The notes under the pieces: generated by a model
What the model was told of the DNA's origin: nothing
Database searches by the model: none
Seen by the model: the letters and a program-made list of their open reading frames with translations, nothing else
In this document: one piece after another, positions 46,941-58,513 of the stretch
Layout of the letters: every line of letters begins with the position of its first letter
How positions within the stretch are numbered: position 1 is the stretch's first letter
Position numbers and translations under genes: made by a program
Source: Phaffia rhodozyma
Lineage: Eukaryota; Basidiomycota; Tremellomycetes; Cystofilobasidiales; Mrakiaceae
Length of the DNA stretch: 64,000 bases
Reading direction: 5' to 3'
NCBI GenBank assembly: GCA_014706385.1
Contig: JACGZH010000005.1
Coordinates: forward strand, 558,001-622,000

Positions 46941-49630
46941 CTACTCGGCTAAACTGGCGACAGCGTGATTTAACTCCTCATCTGTCGCTGACGTCCCAAA
47001 CGGACCTTCCACATCTGTCTCTCTACTCCCTTCATCCTGTTGTCCCTGTTCTTGCTGAGTGACAATGACGAGTGATGGATCGACAGGGTGATGATGATCT
47101 GAATCAGAAGGCTCCAGATGATGCTCAGTCAATTGGGAGTCGGATCGGAGAGATTCGTCCGAGTGAGTGTGAGCATGGGCATGAGTATGAGCATGGGCAT
47201 GGGCATGATGAAGATGGTCCTGATGGGCTGATGACACACTTTCATCCTCTTGCTGTTGAAGCTGTTGATGCTGTTGATGCTGATGTTGTTGCTGCTGAGA
47301 GAGACCTTGTCCAACATCGTTCTCATTTAGCCCAACATGTTGTAAACCAGCGTCAACCAAAATTCCGTTCATTTCTCCCTCCTTCCAGAACCGACACTTT
47401 TTCCTGTCTCCTCGACCTGGACAAGCTAAGCCATCCCCGCCATTTGCTTGACAAACTCTGCAGTGTCGACGTTGACGATCCTTACCTGCAGTGGGTGGTA
47501 GAATTGCTGGAAGGGAGGTCAAGCCAGATAGATGCGGTAGCGAAGGAAGAGGTGAGTGAGACGGATGAATGGAGAGTGAAGTCTGAGTAGAGTATTGTCC
47601 GAATGGCTGGGAGGAAGGTCCTGCTTCAGGCAGGATTGATCCATTAAGAGAAGATATCTCGTCTGCATGATGTTGTTGCTGCTGCTGTTGTTGTTGCTGT
47701 TGCTGCTGTTGGATATGATGTTGCTGGTGATGATGTTCTGAATGATCAGATAGGTGAAGTTGACCGGATGAAGTCGCGTTCGAATCTGGTTGGTCCCAAT
47801 CGTTTCCAGACGAAGGGATCACAGTTTGAACTCTTTTATCTAGATCACAGTTTGCTCGAACATATCGACCGGGGCAGATTAGCGCCCCGACTTTATCGCC
47901 ATATCCCAGACATCGTCGGCAGTTTCGGGGCCCTCTAGGAGACTGCGCTGATGGCGAAACCCTCGCATATGGCTTCTTTCTCAATAGCTGAGCGGTTATA
48001 GAATTCGGCGTCATCGGTTGGCGATTTCTAATCGACCCAGGCGAAGGCGAAGGAGACCCGCGTGATATCATTTGGGATTGAATCTGTGCCGCGCGTGCTT
48101 GTTGAGCACTCGACTGAATAGCAGATGCGATCAAGCGATCCTGAGATGAAGGAGAGGTGTGGATTCGACCTCCACCGACGTCGTTCTTTGAAGCCAGAGG
48201 GTGAGGTTTTACATCCATGGACTGTCCGGGTTGGTTACTTGGTCCTTGTCCGTCATCGCCAACTAGATCAGGATCAATCGACATATCTTGAGAATGGGTC
48301 GCACCGACAGCTTCCTCATCGTCCTCACCATCGTGATGAATGTCGGGTGTGTGTGCGCCAAGAGCACCATGTGCATGTTCATGAGCCACCGAGTCCGGTA
48401 GATGAGGGTCCTTCAGAGCGGAGGCCGTCCTGAGCAAATTCATCACTGCTTCTGGCAGACCAACCGGGTTTTCTCCGTTATGCATCCGTTCCTGCACCCG
48501 CGCAAGCTCATGGTTGCCAGTATTAATTGACTGGAGAGCGAGAATCATCTCCTGGTTTGAGCTACCAGGGAAAGAATGGTGATCCAGCAGGAAACCACTG
48601 TCATCTAATCCATGAGCCAAGTTGATTCCGGACGAGCCTGCGGAAGGTTCGAGGGGATTATGAGGTCCAGTGACACGGAAAGTGGGGGTTCCGTCCGAGA
48701 GGAAGAATCTGTCGTTTGATGCGTTATCTTCAGGTCCTTCCGAAGTATCTAAAGCTTCGGAGTTGTCTGACTCGTTCACTCCACCATTCGTCTCGGTGCC
48801 TTCTGCGGACACGATAGGTTCTAAGTTGACGCGTAAGTTTCCGTATTGAGTGTTGACTTCGGTAAGAATCTGTTCTGCCAGATCGTTGAGCAATGCATCT
48901 CTTTCACCCGAGTGGCTGATGATGATATGATTCCTAAGACCCGGTCCTTTGGCCGGGAAGCGCTATTGATGTGTGACGGCGATGTAAAAAGATTTATTGA
49001 GGTTTCAAACAGGTTAGTAAGAAGGATTATGACAATATAAGCCAAATCAATGGACGGATGGATGATCGGTCGCTTACTCGGACACAGACGGCAAATGGAC
49101 AGTTGACTGGTAGGTAGTTGGCGGCTAGAGAAAGGAAGAAACCGGACGCGTCATGATACCACAGATAAATAGCATAAAAGAGTGAATAGGCGAGCAGATG
49201 GACGAATAAATGGATAGATATAACAGAACGAGGAACATACTCAGACCGGTTTCACCCTTGATGTCACCCGAGTTGGATACCCTCGGTCTGCCAGCTCCTG
49301 ATCGAGCTCCTCCAGCGTTATGTCCTATTCTACACACGCAAATTGACGTAAAAGCGAACCAATTGAACCAAATGATACGTAAGTACGTGGATCGAGCGTG
49401 AACATGAAACCTAAACGTGGAACATGACCAGAATCGATGCATGTAAGAGACGTATATAGGAAAATTTTCAAAACCTACTTGTTCTTGGATCCTAAGAAGG
49501 TGTAAAAGGTACGTTGAAGGATCATATGAGACGCGCAGGTCAGTCAATCTGCTAGCCATCGAGCGTGAATTCACTAGCCAAGCCGATCAGCTATCAAGAT
49601 AACGAGGTTCCTACCCTTATGCCTTCCCAT
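46941..49630 (-). CDS. Putative transcriptional regulator with two CPGR cysteine modules, AT-hook-like head and poly-His/poly-Gln tail
   Basis: No named family recognised. Five exons splice from the ATG at 49628-49630: MGRHKGSKNKIGHNAGGARS, SGAGRPRV and so on, including a 13-nt second exon. The head resembles an AT-hook/GR-x-KGSKNK DNA-binding stretch, and CPFAVC (about 49090) is followed across an intron by NHIIISH, a C-x4-C-x13-H-x4-H finger-like pattern. Two further modules share one pattern: CRRC...CPGRYVRANC (47847-47931, C-x2-C-x11-C-x8-C) and CRVC...CPGRGDRKKC (47394-47462, C-x2-C-x9-C-x8-C). Between and after them are Gln-rich (47671-47714) and His/Ala-rich (about 47160-47215) tracts, and acidic Ser-rich linkers. 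Probable zinc-binding nuclear factor; targets unknown. Very low-complexity C-terminus. Confidence 0.75.
47160..47215 (-). repeat. His/Ala-rich tract (coding)
   Basis: Alternating CAT/GCx codons on the minus strand encode a His-Ala/His-Thr run. It is composed of hexamer-like repeats and could bind metal or expand by slippage. Confidence 0.75.
47671..47714 (-). repeat. Poly-glutamine tract (coding)
   Basis: A near-pure CAG/CAA run on the minus strand, flanked by His codons (HHIQQ upstream, HHADE downstream). It is likely length-variable between strains. Confidence 0.85.
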
Positions 49631-49941
49631 GACGAATGTGATGATTGAAACTAGCAACGAAAAGCAACGCAATTAACCATCATATCGGACAGGCTGATGG
49701 ATGGATAGATGGATGGACGATTACGACACTCACACGAGAAACACAGGCGTCAGAAGTTCCAATGTCTTGCCGTGTTTGTGGTCGTTGGTTGACTTAATTA
49801 TTTGGTTGTTGAGAAAAAATCACTTCTCAACTAAGCACTTATGTAAGCTGACTTATGAATTTTGATTCTGATTTTGATTTCCCATATACTAAGATAGTGT
49901 ATTCATTGCAAAACCATCATATATCCACAAGACTTTCCAAA
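49631..49941. other. Promoter of the Cys-module gene and eIF3d 3' region
   Basis: Both genes are on the minus strand. The part near 49690-49720 has a short GATG-repeat-like run (GGATGGATAGATGGATGGA). No gene supported. Confidence 0.45.
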
Positions 49942-52030
49942 CTATTCTTCATCAATTCCGTCAAACTCCTCCTCGTCCTCTCCCTCGGCAGAGGCCTTGA
50001 AGGCGTCGTCAGGCACAGAGTACAATCGAACGATAGCTTTGTTGGGGTCCTTGACAAGGACGTATCGACCCTCGGGCTGCTTCATGCAAAGGTCAACGAT
50101 GGTTCGGACAATACCCCATCCGTTGGCAACAGACAAGTTCATCTGAGCCGCGAAGTCCTTGGGCTTGTAGGTCTGCGTACCGAGGACGACGTGTCGAGTT
50201 CGGTCCTTGGGAGTGGCTCGTGCGATGTAGCTTTAAAAGATAACATAACCAGGGGTATCAATATCTATCAGAGATCACTTGATCATCTAGCACGGAGAAA
50301 GAGAGAACGTACGCCATCTTGATCACCTCAGCCCCAGCCAAAATACTTTGAATAGCCCACCTGGCCAACTTGGCGCTGTTGTTCTTCATCTCCTGAGCAG
50401 CAATGGCTCCTCGACCTGAATCCAATTTCTGCTTCCAATCGACGACTGTACCAGAAGGTCCATTCAACAAAGTTCGAACGTTGACGAACTGATCCGGCTG
50501 AGAGCTTCCCTTCTCCGCCTTAATGACTGAGTCAACCTCGGTTCGAACGACAACCGAAATCGGCTCCTCGTCGGAAGGGGTCGAGATGTCGAACTTTCGA
50601 TATCTGTATCCACAGGATGCCAACGGATCCGTCGACTCTTTAGGGTTGTAGAACGGGTTTGCCTTGCCGAGATCCACCTTGGATGACGGTTTCTTCTTGG
50701 CGGCCTCGGCAGCGGAAACAACTTGGCAGGCGTAGTTGAAATTGACAAAGGTAGCCTCAAGCGACAGCGAGTTGGCAGCGTTTGAGGGGTCGGTCTCGGA
50801 GGTCTCGAGAGGAGGCTCAATCGCGTTCTCGTTCACTGTGATGAAGTCGAACGCACCTCCCTCCCTCTTGTCAAGATAGAGGTTATCACCCTCCCTGTTG
50901 ACGACGATGTCCCAAGAGTTCACACTTCGAGGGGCACACATGAGCACACTGAGAATTGCATCAGTCGTGTAAACCCGGGCGGTATCTTTCGAGGCGAACT
51001 CTTGAATAATAGGGTCGTCCGACGTCGTAGGATTGAATTTGGTTCGATCGATCGTCTGAAGAGGCTGGGAAGTCTTGGTGGTGATTCGGTCGTATGACTT
51101 CTCGTATGCGTAAACGGTTCCGTATGAGGCAAGAGTCTCGGGCTCAGAGACGGCGAGGGACAGCTTGGAGAGTCGGTTGAACTCGATCTCCTCAAGAACC
51201 GGCCATTCGGGACTGATGGCGACAGAGGACTCCCTGACTCGGGTGTTCTAGAAACAAGAGAAAGATAGCCGTCACATAAAAAGAACCGATCAATTTTGTC
51301 TGTTGGCACATCTTGAATAACAAATCTTTCCTTGAAAGGAAGAGGTGGAACTCACCTGGTTCCAGTTGTTAAAGCCACCTCTGCCTCCGCCTCGAGTGTA
51401 GTTCCTCTGTTGAGCACCTCCCCTAGCAGCTTGAGCTCCTCCTCGACCAGCCTGGGCTCCGCCTCGACCACCTCGGTTGCCACCTCCTCCAATCCGTCCG
51501 ATACCAAGTCCTCCCTGGTTCCTGGGCTTGAGACCAGCCGATGACTTGTTGTCAACGAGGGAGAAGGACTTCTCGTCTTCGCCATGAACGTATCCGAATG
51601 CATCATTGGTGGTGCCAGAAGAAGCTCCGTCTCGTCGGGTTCGAGCATTGTAGGCGGCGGAGGAAGGTCGAGCGGACGAGCTCGAGGCCTGACCGGCAGG
51701 AGCATCATACCACTCGACGATTCGCTCAATTCGGTCAGCCTTGTTGTAGTGGGCGTAGGGAATACTACAAAGGGAGAATATAAAACGTTTATGTGGTTTA
51801 GCGATAAAATGTCTTTTATAAAACCATCGAGCTAGCCACGTCTTTTTGTTATACAAAGAAGAGAATGGAAAGAGGAAAAGAGAAACTCTGCAGGCGCGAG
51901 CAGATGTATGATGAATGGCTAAGAAAAACTCTACTAACTCTTTGAATCCAGTAGAGAGATGGGATCCAGAAGGACCCCATGATCCATCGGCGTTGTCGAT
52001 GATCTCGGGAAGGACAAAGTCAGTAGACAT
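49942..52030 (-). CDS. Eukaryotic translation initiation factor 3 subunit D
   Basis: eIF3d (S. pombe Moe1) is a cap-binding-capable subunit of eIF3 that recruits mRNA to the 40S ribosome. Four exons. The start MSTDFVLPEIIDNADGSWGPSG matches the family. The second exon has IPYAHYNKADRIERIVEWYD, then an Arg/Gly-rich segment (GGGNRGGRGGAQAG). The cap-binding core is present: SSVAISPEWPVLEEIEFNRL, VSEPETLASYGTVYAYEKSY, DAILSVLMCAPRSVNSWDIV, YRYRKFDI, WAIQSILAGAEVIKMAYIAR and VLGTQTYKPKDFAAQMNLS. The C-terminus is acidic (EGEDEEEFDGIDEE), as usual. The gene shares a spacer of only 171 bp with TRS31. Confidence 0.96.
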
Positions 52031-52201
52031 GATGGATAGAGTGATGGATGTTGAGGAGAAAGGCACGAAAAGAAAAAAAGAAAAGGACAGAAGAGGCAAA
52101 AAATACGAATATTGCTTATGTAAGCGAAACGATCACCTTACCATCGCTTCTCACCCTCCTTCATCATATCATCCACATCGACCATCAGTTTAGACCTCAC
52201 T
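52031..52201. promoter_or_regulatory. Bidirectional promoter eIF3d / TRS31
   Basis: Just 171 bp lie between two divergent ATGs, one of the most compact promoters in the window. No distinct TATA box is visible. Confidence 0.5.
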
Positions 52202-53530
52202 ATGGCCTCCCGTCTCTCTGCTCTTTCAATTGGTTGGTTCGACTTGACAGGATGTGCTATATCTGCGCGTCTTTTGTCCTCGAGCTGACTGTTTCTGTAT
52301 TTTCTCCTATGATTTAGCAGGTCAATCACCTACACCACCGCCTAACAGTGTCTATTCGTCTCCATCATCCAGATTCTCGCTCCCGATAACAAATCAGTCC
52401 AGCGGAGTGAGCACGCCCTCTGCTCTGAATGCATCTAAGAGAGTGTCTCAAGCTGGTAACATTTTGGAAAGACCGTAAGTCAGAATTCGGATATCAGGCC
52501 TTGTCTAAATTTAGCTGTCGAAAGATCTGAAATGCACTCTGTTGAAACAAGCTGATCTCTTGCGCATTTCTGTATTGATTAAGGTATAACAAATCGCTTC
52601 GCTCAGAAATCTCTCTCTCGGCCATCTCATTTCTTATATCAGAGATAATCTCATACTGCCAATCAAGAGTAGATAGCATAGCAGAACTCGAGTCGCGGTA
52701 CGTTATCTCATGTCCAATCCTTCTACTCCGGGTAAGCGCGTCGCATATTGAACAGAACCTTCGATGCCTCGTCATTAAACAGTTTGTCGTCCCTAGGACA
52801 TCACGTTGGAACAAGAATTCTCTCACTGCTTCTGTTAAGAAATCTCTTCTCAAACACAAGCTCACTGAAAGTACGTTAAAGAAGTAGCTGACTGAGCGTA
52901 ACCCACGAATCTATCCCTGTCGTCGCGTTTTGTTCTATCGATCAAATACTGAATATATGCGCTTTGCACAGGATCCGAAACGGGAAGCCAGGTTGATTCC
53001 TACCCTTCAATTCATTCACAGTCAAGTATACAAAGCTGCTTTTGGTAAACCTGCTGATGGACTGGAGAAATCTTTTGGAGGAGACGACGAATGTAAGGCG
53101 TTTTTACGCTCTGTATAGAAAACCACGAAACAATCTTCGAATTCATTACTCATTGGCAAACAATTTATATTACTTGGATTCATCTTCGATTCCAAAGATC
53201 AAATTTCGATGAACGTCCCTCCTTTAACCCAGCATATCTCCATTCCTAAAGATATGTCGACACTATCTTGCGAGGCCTTCACGGCGGGTATCGTAGAAGG
53301 TGTCCTTGATGGACTGGATTTCGTTCGTTTCTTCCTCTGCTTCGCTTCTTCAAATAAAATAGAAATTGACATCGATGTATTTCTTTTGTGCGTGTGTACA
53401 TATCCTAAAGCCTGCAAAGGTGACTGCTCATTCCGTCCCTACGGATGGATTTCCTCAACGAAGTGTCGTCCTGATCAAGCTAGATCAAGAAGTCATGCTT
53501 CGTGAAGCCGCTCTTGCCGCTGGTCGATGA
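52202..53530 (+). CDS. TRS31: TRAPP complex subunit Trs31 (TRAPPC5)
   Basis: Trs31 is a Bet3-family core subunit of TRAPP, the guanine-exchange factor for Rab1/Ypt1 and Rab11-type GTPases in ER-Golgi traffic. Its exons are short and lie in different frames, so single-frame reading misses the gene. Seven exons: MASRLSALSIG; QSPTPPPNSVYSSP to GNILERP; YNKSLRSEISLSAISFLISE to ESR; LSSLGHHVGTRILSLLLLRN; DPKREARLIPTLQFIHSQVY to KPADGLEKS; YQISMNVPPLTQHISIPKDM to FTAGIVEGVLDG; and PAKVTAHSVPTDGFPQRSVV to the stop at 53528-53530. Conserved points are the EISLSAxSFLxSE helix, ALFGKxADxLE-like FGKPADGLE, SxPKDMSTLSCEAFTAGIVE and PAKVTAH. The N-terminal Ser/Pro extension is typical of fungi. Confidence 0.93.
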
Positions 53531-53721
53531 AATCTCTAGTTTGATCTCTTTAAAACAATGATGCTTGTATATAGTGATGCCTACCCTCAACATGAACTTG
53601 AATAGAGCGGCTGACTTGCTGCTGATAAATCATGTAAGAAGATGACTCTCTTTCCACGTCCCTCCTATCGTCTCTCGAAAGTCTTCACTTTCGATCTCAA
53701 GATTCATTGAATACGCTTTCT

Positions 53722-55376
53722 TCAAGGGAAACCTCTGATCAAGTTTGTTCCCAGAGTAATCCACCAACCTCTCATGAACGCTCCCCAGCCTTCCTCTTCT
53801 AGCATCTTTCTAGTGCAGTCCTGCATGCCAACAGCAACAAGGACAGAAACAGAGACAGTTCGATGATCATCAGATGAGACTCTCTTGGAGAAAGAATCAG
53901 AGTGAGATTTACGTACGATCATGCCAACATAAGGTGCCTCTCCAGCATCCCTGTAACCGACCACATCTTCTCCTTCAGCAATGAACGGGACTTCACCTGA
54001 GATTTCTTCGGTGGCCGAAGGATCAGACGGATCTCGATTTCGTTGCAGAGATAGCCGAGTCGTCATTACCTCAAGAGGTGTGAGGATGATGGCTGAAAGG
54101 CCTTGGAACTGAAGGACGAATTCAAATCGGGTAACACCGAACAGAACCAGAGAAGCTTAACTGCACACTCTCAAACCTCACCAAGTATTGTTGTTAAATA
54201 AAGCAAGAGAGGCAGAAGATGACGTACCAAGAAGAATACAATTAGCCTGAATGTGCTCACGTTCGCAAACAGCTGTTCGTCCTGTTCGTCAGACGCGCCT
54301 CTGTTCGCGTTACTCCACGCTTCGCCAACGATGGCGTTTCGCATAATTCTCATGAGGAGGACCGTCCACCCGACGTAGATCGCTGTGATTGCAAGCAACC
54401 CAGGCGTAAGCCAAAGGATCCAAGGTTTTCTATATTCATACGGCGTGAGGAGGAGCTGAAGCGACTGCTGAAGTGATCTCTTCTCTCGATATGGAAGCTG
54501 ATATGGTGTTGTGATTGCTCTGTGAAACTTGTCGGACGTTAAATACGAGGAAACTGTAACGCAAAACGACCAAGAAAATGATCACATACCGGTTGATCAA
54601 GATAGTTCCTGGAACGGTAATGAGTGCCAAGAAAACAGTGACAAAGCCCATTTGGATGCCAGATGGATCGGGCACGGCAAGCGTACCCGAGGGAAGAATC
54701 GAGACTGTGGCGCCCAGAAAGATGAATACAAGAGAGGTGGTGAGGGTATGGAGACAAGTATAAGGGATAACGCCTGTTTTCGAAACGATAGACCGCAGTG
54801 GTAAATATGTAAGGTTTCGGAAGAGGGAGGTTGTTTGGGAGCTTAACGTGGAACAACCTACCTTTGTACATGCCGTCCCAACCCTCTAAATTCTTTACTC
54901 GAATCATCATCGCCCAAAGAGAATTGACTACAGGTCCGACTCTGTTTTCAAATAAGAACACAAAATCGAATCAAAGAGTAAGACATCTACGTAGACCCGC
55001 ACACAAGGGTTGAGCCTGCGGGCCAGCGATAAATGACAGTAAGGCGCTGTAGACAAACCTGGCGTCTTCTTCATCTAGGCCCACTCCTCGAGGGGTGTAG
55101 TTTGCCCTGAACCGAACGAGAGCACCCACAAGAGGCATGACAAAGATTGCTCTCAGGGTGACGAGCACCAGACTACATATGGTCTCACACATCAATTAAC
55201 GAAAGCGCATTCAGATCGAGCGGATCAAAGGAACCGAGCTGGTTAGAACTCTAATAGCGAAGGGCGTGACGGGTGATTTGGAAAACAAAAAGCGAGAAAC
55301 AAACACGCCAATGGAGCAATACGTACGCTAATAAGGGCGCGAGGACTATGAGGATAAGTAGTTCCAAGAAGTCCAT
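53722..55376 (-). CDS. Divergent mitochondrial carrier (SLC25-like) family protein
   Basis: The start MDFLELLILIVLAPLLA leads into repeat-like segments with carrier-type motifs: TLRAIFVMPLVGALVRFRAN, SLWAMMIRVKNLEGWDGMYKG, AIILTPLEVMTTRLSLQRN and MLEEEGWGAFMRGWWI, i.e. P-h-x(D/E)-x2-(K/R) and G-W-x-G/A-x-(Y/F)-(K/R)-G patterns after membrane helices. About seven exons, with hydrophobic spans around VIPYTCLHTLTTSLVFIFLG, GFVTVFLALITVPGTILI and GLLAITAIYVGWTVLLM. The first repeat is degenerate and the central loop is long, so the transported solute cannot be read. It ends ITLGTNLIRGFP, with stop at 53722. Assignment to the family is reasonable; substrate and inner-membrane location are inferred. 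Confidence 0.72.
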
Positions 55377-55868
55377 GGTTTGAGGGTCGAAACAGATGGA
55401 AAATGAGATGAAGGGAAGAAGAGTAAGTGTGTGTGTGTGTGTGTGGAGATGAAACTTGTATGGGGAAGGTGTGAGTGAGTGTGGCAGTTGAACAAGGCTG
55501 TGCAAGACATTACCGCATAAGGCCGGTAAAAGATCATTCGGACAGTGTGGACGGAGAAAGCATACGACTCAGTAGGCAGGCGATCGATGGACAACTCCGA
55601 ACACCCATGCTTGGTAGATATCGGCTTTAATCATCATAACAGAGTATTCCTCGAGTTCTATTGATGGCCAAGGCCATGAAACATAGAGTAGGCTCCGGGT
55701 CAATGCAAATAGAATAAAAAGGGCGCTTGATTTGACGGTCAATTTCGAACGCTTATCGGAACAAAATTGCCTCTAAGAAGCAAAAGGGAAACGGAACAAT
55801 TTATGTTTCGTTCTATCTTCCTTTCTTTCTCTTCTATTGTACAAGCGATCAAGAAAGTCCATCAAACC
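55377..55868. promoter_or_regulatory. Bidirectional promoter, carrier-like gene / MFS gene
   Basis: This 492-bp spacer between divergent ATGs contains a (TG)n run at 55427-55445 close to the carrier-like gene. No gene is supported within it. Confidence 0.45.
55427..55445 (+). repeat. (GT)n microsatellite
   Basis: About nine GT units about 50 nt upstream of the carrier-like gene ATG. Such alternating purine/pyrimidine runs can take Z-DNA form; a length-variable locus is likely. Confidence 0.85.
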
Positions 55869-58118
55869 ATGGCTTCAAGTTTTGTCAACAATTCAAGGTC
55901 TTCAGAACAGCCAGAATTTGAGCTAGACCAGATTCCGGCTGTGTATACGGATACATCGAATCTGCATGGGGAATCCAGACGACCCAGTCTCGACTCTCAG
56001 AGATATAACAATTCGAGTAGCAGGCGCAGTGAAAGTCCTTATGGTTTGAGCTCACAGCACAGCGCAAACCAGGAGGTGTCTATCTCAGAACTGCCACCAG
56101 TCGTAAGTTATCTGGTTGTGTCTTACTCTGCCTTTCGGGTCAAGGCAAAGATCGATAACAAACTTCCTTGGATTGGAGTCATATTTCTGTAGGATGGCGG
56201 ATTTGACGCATATGCGTATTTGGCGGCTGCATTTGTTGTAGAGCTGTTGGTGTGGTCTCCTCCGTTCAGTTATGGAGTTTTTCTTGAATGTAAGTCAAGA
56301 TGTATCTTGAATATCTTTGGTAGTCAGTCAGAGGTATGCTGATCACCATCAAAATTTCTGATGATCGAAAGACTACCGATCCACTCTTTTTCCGGATGAC
56401 AAATCCGCTCTTCTTCCTCTAATTGGATCTATCTCGTCAGGATTGATCTATCTGCTATCCTTAGTATTAATTCCAGTGTTCACTAGATGGCCTAACCAGA
56501 AGCAGAATAGCATGTACGTTGGTACAGTACTCTGTGTCATCGGTTTGCTATCTGCAAGCTTTGCTAAGACGCCCAGTAAGACTTTTAATCTCGATCCTCT
56601 TCTCGATCAAGTTGTAACCAGTACAAAACACTCATACGATCGTGGTCAATAAACCAATCCAGGTCAACTCGTTATAACCCAAGGTGTCATCTTCTCATGT
56701 GGAGGAGCCGCCCTCTATTTTTCGGCGTCCACTTTTGTGTGGGAATGGTTTGTTGTCCACAGAGGAATGGCAAACGGACTTATTTTCTGTTCGTCTCTTC
56801 TTGACGTTGGTTTGTAGCCTTGCTTCGATTTAGAAACTCACGCGCGATACTTTTTTTCCAATGACCACTATGAAGCTGGAACTGGGTTAGGAGGTCTCTT
56901 CATGCCGCTCGTTTTGAACTGGATTCTCAAAAAATGGGGACATGAGACCACTCTTCGAGTTCTCGCCATCATCTTCGCCGTTTTCATTCCCCCTGTTCTA
57001 CCTTTCATAAAGAGTCGATACCCAAAGAGTCAAGTGGTTGGTACAAGAAGAGTAAACTGGAGCTTTGTTCGAAACCCTGCATTCTGGATGTTCACGGGTA
57101 AGCCTGCCGTTCTATCTCATACTTGTCCCAAGATGTTGTCTCATCGAATACGGGGTTTGATTGATTCTCGTCTTATTCGCTATCTCAGCGGCCAACACGT
57201 TGCAAGGGCTCGGAATCTTTATCCCTTCCATCTACATCCCCAGTCAGTTTTCTCGTCTTTAAACAAAAAAAAACACCTGTCTGAGATCCTTGTTGACTCT
57301 ATCCTTTGTGTTTATCTCATCTTTACAACAGCCTTCGCGTCTGATCTCGGATTGACAACAAACTCTGGAACGCTGTGTCTCTCTTTGATGAACGCCGCTG
57401 CTTGCTTTGGAACTATCTTGTTAGGCTGGCGTGTGTTACTTTCTTCCTTCCTTGTCTATCTTTTCACAGCCTCATGTAGTGCAGCCAGCAGACTTACCAA
57501 TCTATATCTATTGAAAACGTTTGTAGTCTCGGATAAGCATCTGGTGTTAGGCATCTTACTTTCTGGTATCGGGTCATCGCTCTCCGCGTTTTTTGTGTGG
57601 GGATTCTCTTTATCTCTTGCACCTCTTCTCACATTCAGTATCATCTTTGGCTTCCTTGGACCCAGTATGTTCTCACTATTTTTCAAAACATCATCTTATC
57701 TCGCCCCAGCTTTTTGATATTTGCTAACTGCGTATTTCTCTTCTTGCTCGTGCGCTATGACGCTTCGCATCCAACAGGCTGGTCAGCGATGTGGCCTCGT
57801 TTCATCAGCGCTGTCTCGGTCGACCCAACCGAGACACTGATTCTCTACGCAATCTTTGTCTCCACCCGAGGTTTAGGTAACATTCTATCCGCTCCGATCT
57901 CCACTGGATTACTTACTGCGGGCCAAAAAGGATTCGCCTCTGCCAAAGGAGCTTATGGGTTGAGCGACTATGCCCCCCTAATCTTATTCACGGGAGCGAC
58001 CATGATGGTTAGTTCGTTTGGGGCTTGTTATGCGTTCTTCCCCAAACCGGACAAGTCCGAGACAATCGAGATTAGTGTGAGGACGGGCGAATTAGATGAG
58101 GACCGGAGAGGTGTTTAG
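55869..58118 (+). CDS. Major facilitator superfamily monocarboxylate-type transporter
   Basis: Nine exons form a 12-span MFS protein of the fungal monocarboxylate-permease type. A long hydrophilic Ser-rich N-terminus (MASSFVNNSRSSEQPEFELD to ISELPPV) precedes GGFDAYAYLAAAFVVELLVW, the first span with a Gly/Asp-rich entry (D-G-G-F/W), then SYGVFLEYYRSTLF. Later marks: GSISSGLIYLLSLVLIPVFT, FVVHRGMANGLIFSGTGLGG (the RGxAxGxxxxGxxxG helix 5 signature), FAFASDLGLTTNSGTLCLSL-like helix 7/8 entry, GWLSDKHLVLGI, and LYAIFVSTRGLGNILSAPIS. A plasma-membrane transporter of lactate, pyruvate or another small acid is likely; substrate not shown. Start at 55869 follows ACC; an upstream non-ATG extension is not needed. 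It is divergent from the carrier-like gene. Confidence 0.88.
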
Positions 58119-58513
58119 GAGCCTCAGGGATTAGCCACCAAAGCTCAAAAAGGAACGTGACGAGGAAATATCTAGCCCCAGACGTTCAAATGGGACCCGG
58201 ACGATCAAAAATAGACATCATCAAAGGAATAGAGATGTCCCAATATAGGATTATGAAAGAAACTCGAAATGTACATGTAAATTTTAGTAAGGAGTAAAAA
58301 AAAGTCGAAAGACGGAAGATAGATCAAACCGCGTACAGAATGCGATTCTTCATATGAAGAACGATGTGGGAATGATTAAAAGAACAAGAAAAAGTTTAAG
58401 TTACAGCTGATGAAAGTCAAATAAAAGTTTCAAGCCACGTAGATATGGCCAATTATTCACCGTTACCCCATCCGTCTATCTAGGATACTCGCTACTCTTC
58501 CCCTTCTCTCCAG
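58119..58513. other. Convergent 3' spacer
   Basis: These 395 bp lie between the stops of the MFS gene (+) and BRN1 (-). A-rich on +. No gene seen. Confidence 0.5.

Noticed and set aside
47072..47590. Open frame of 172 codons on the plus strand
   Set aside because: Antisense to the His/Gln-rich part of the Cys-module gene; repeats such as HGHEYEHGHG are the complement of the sense repeat.
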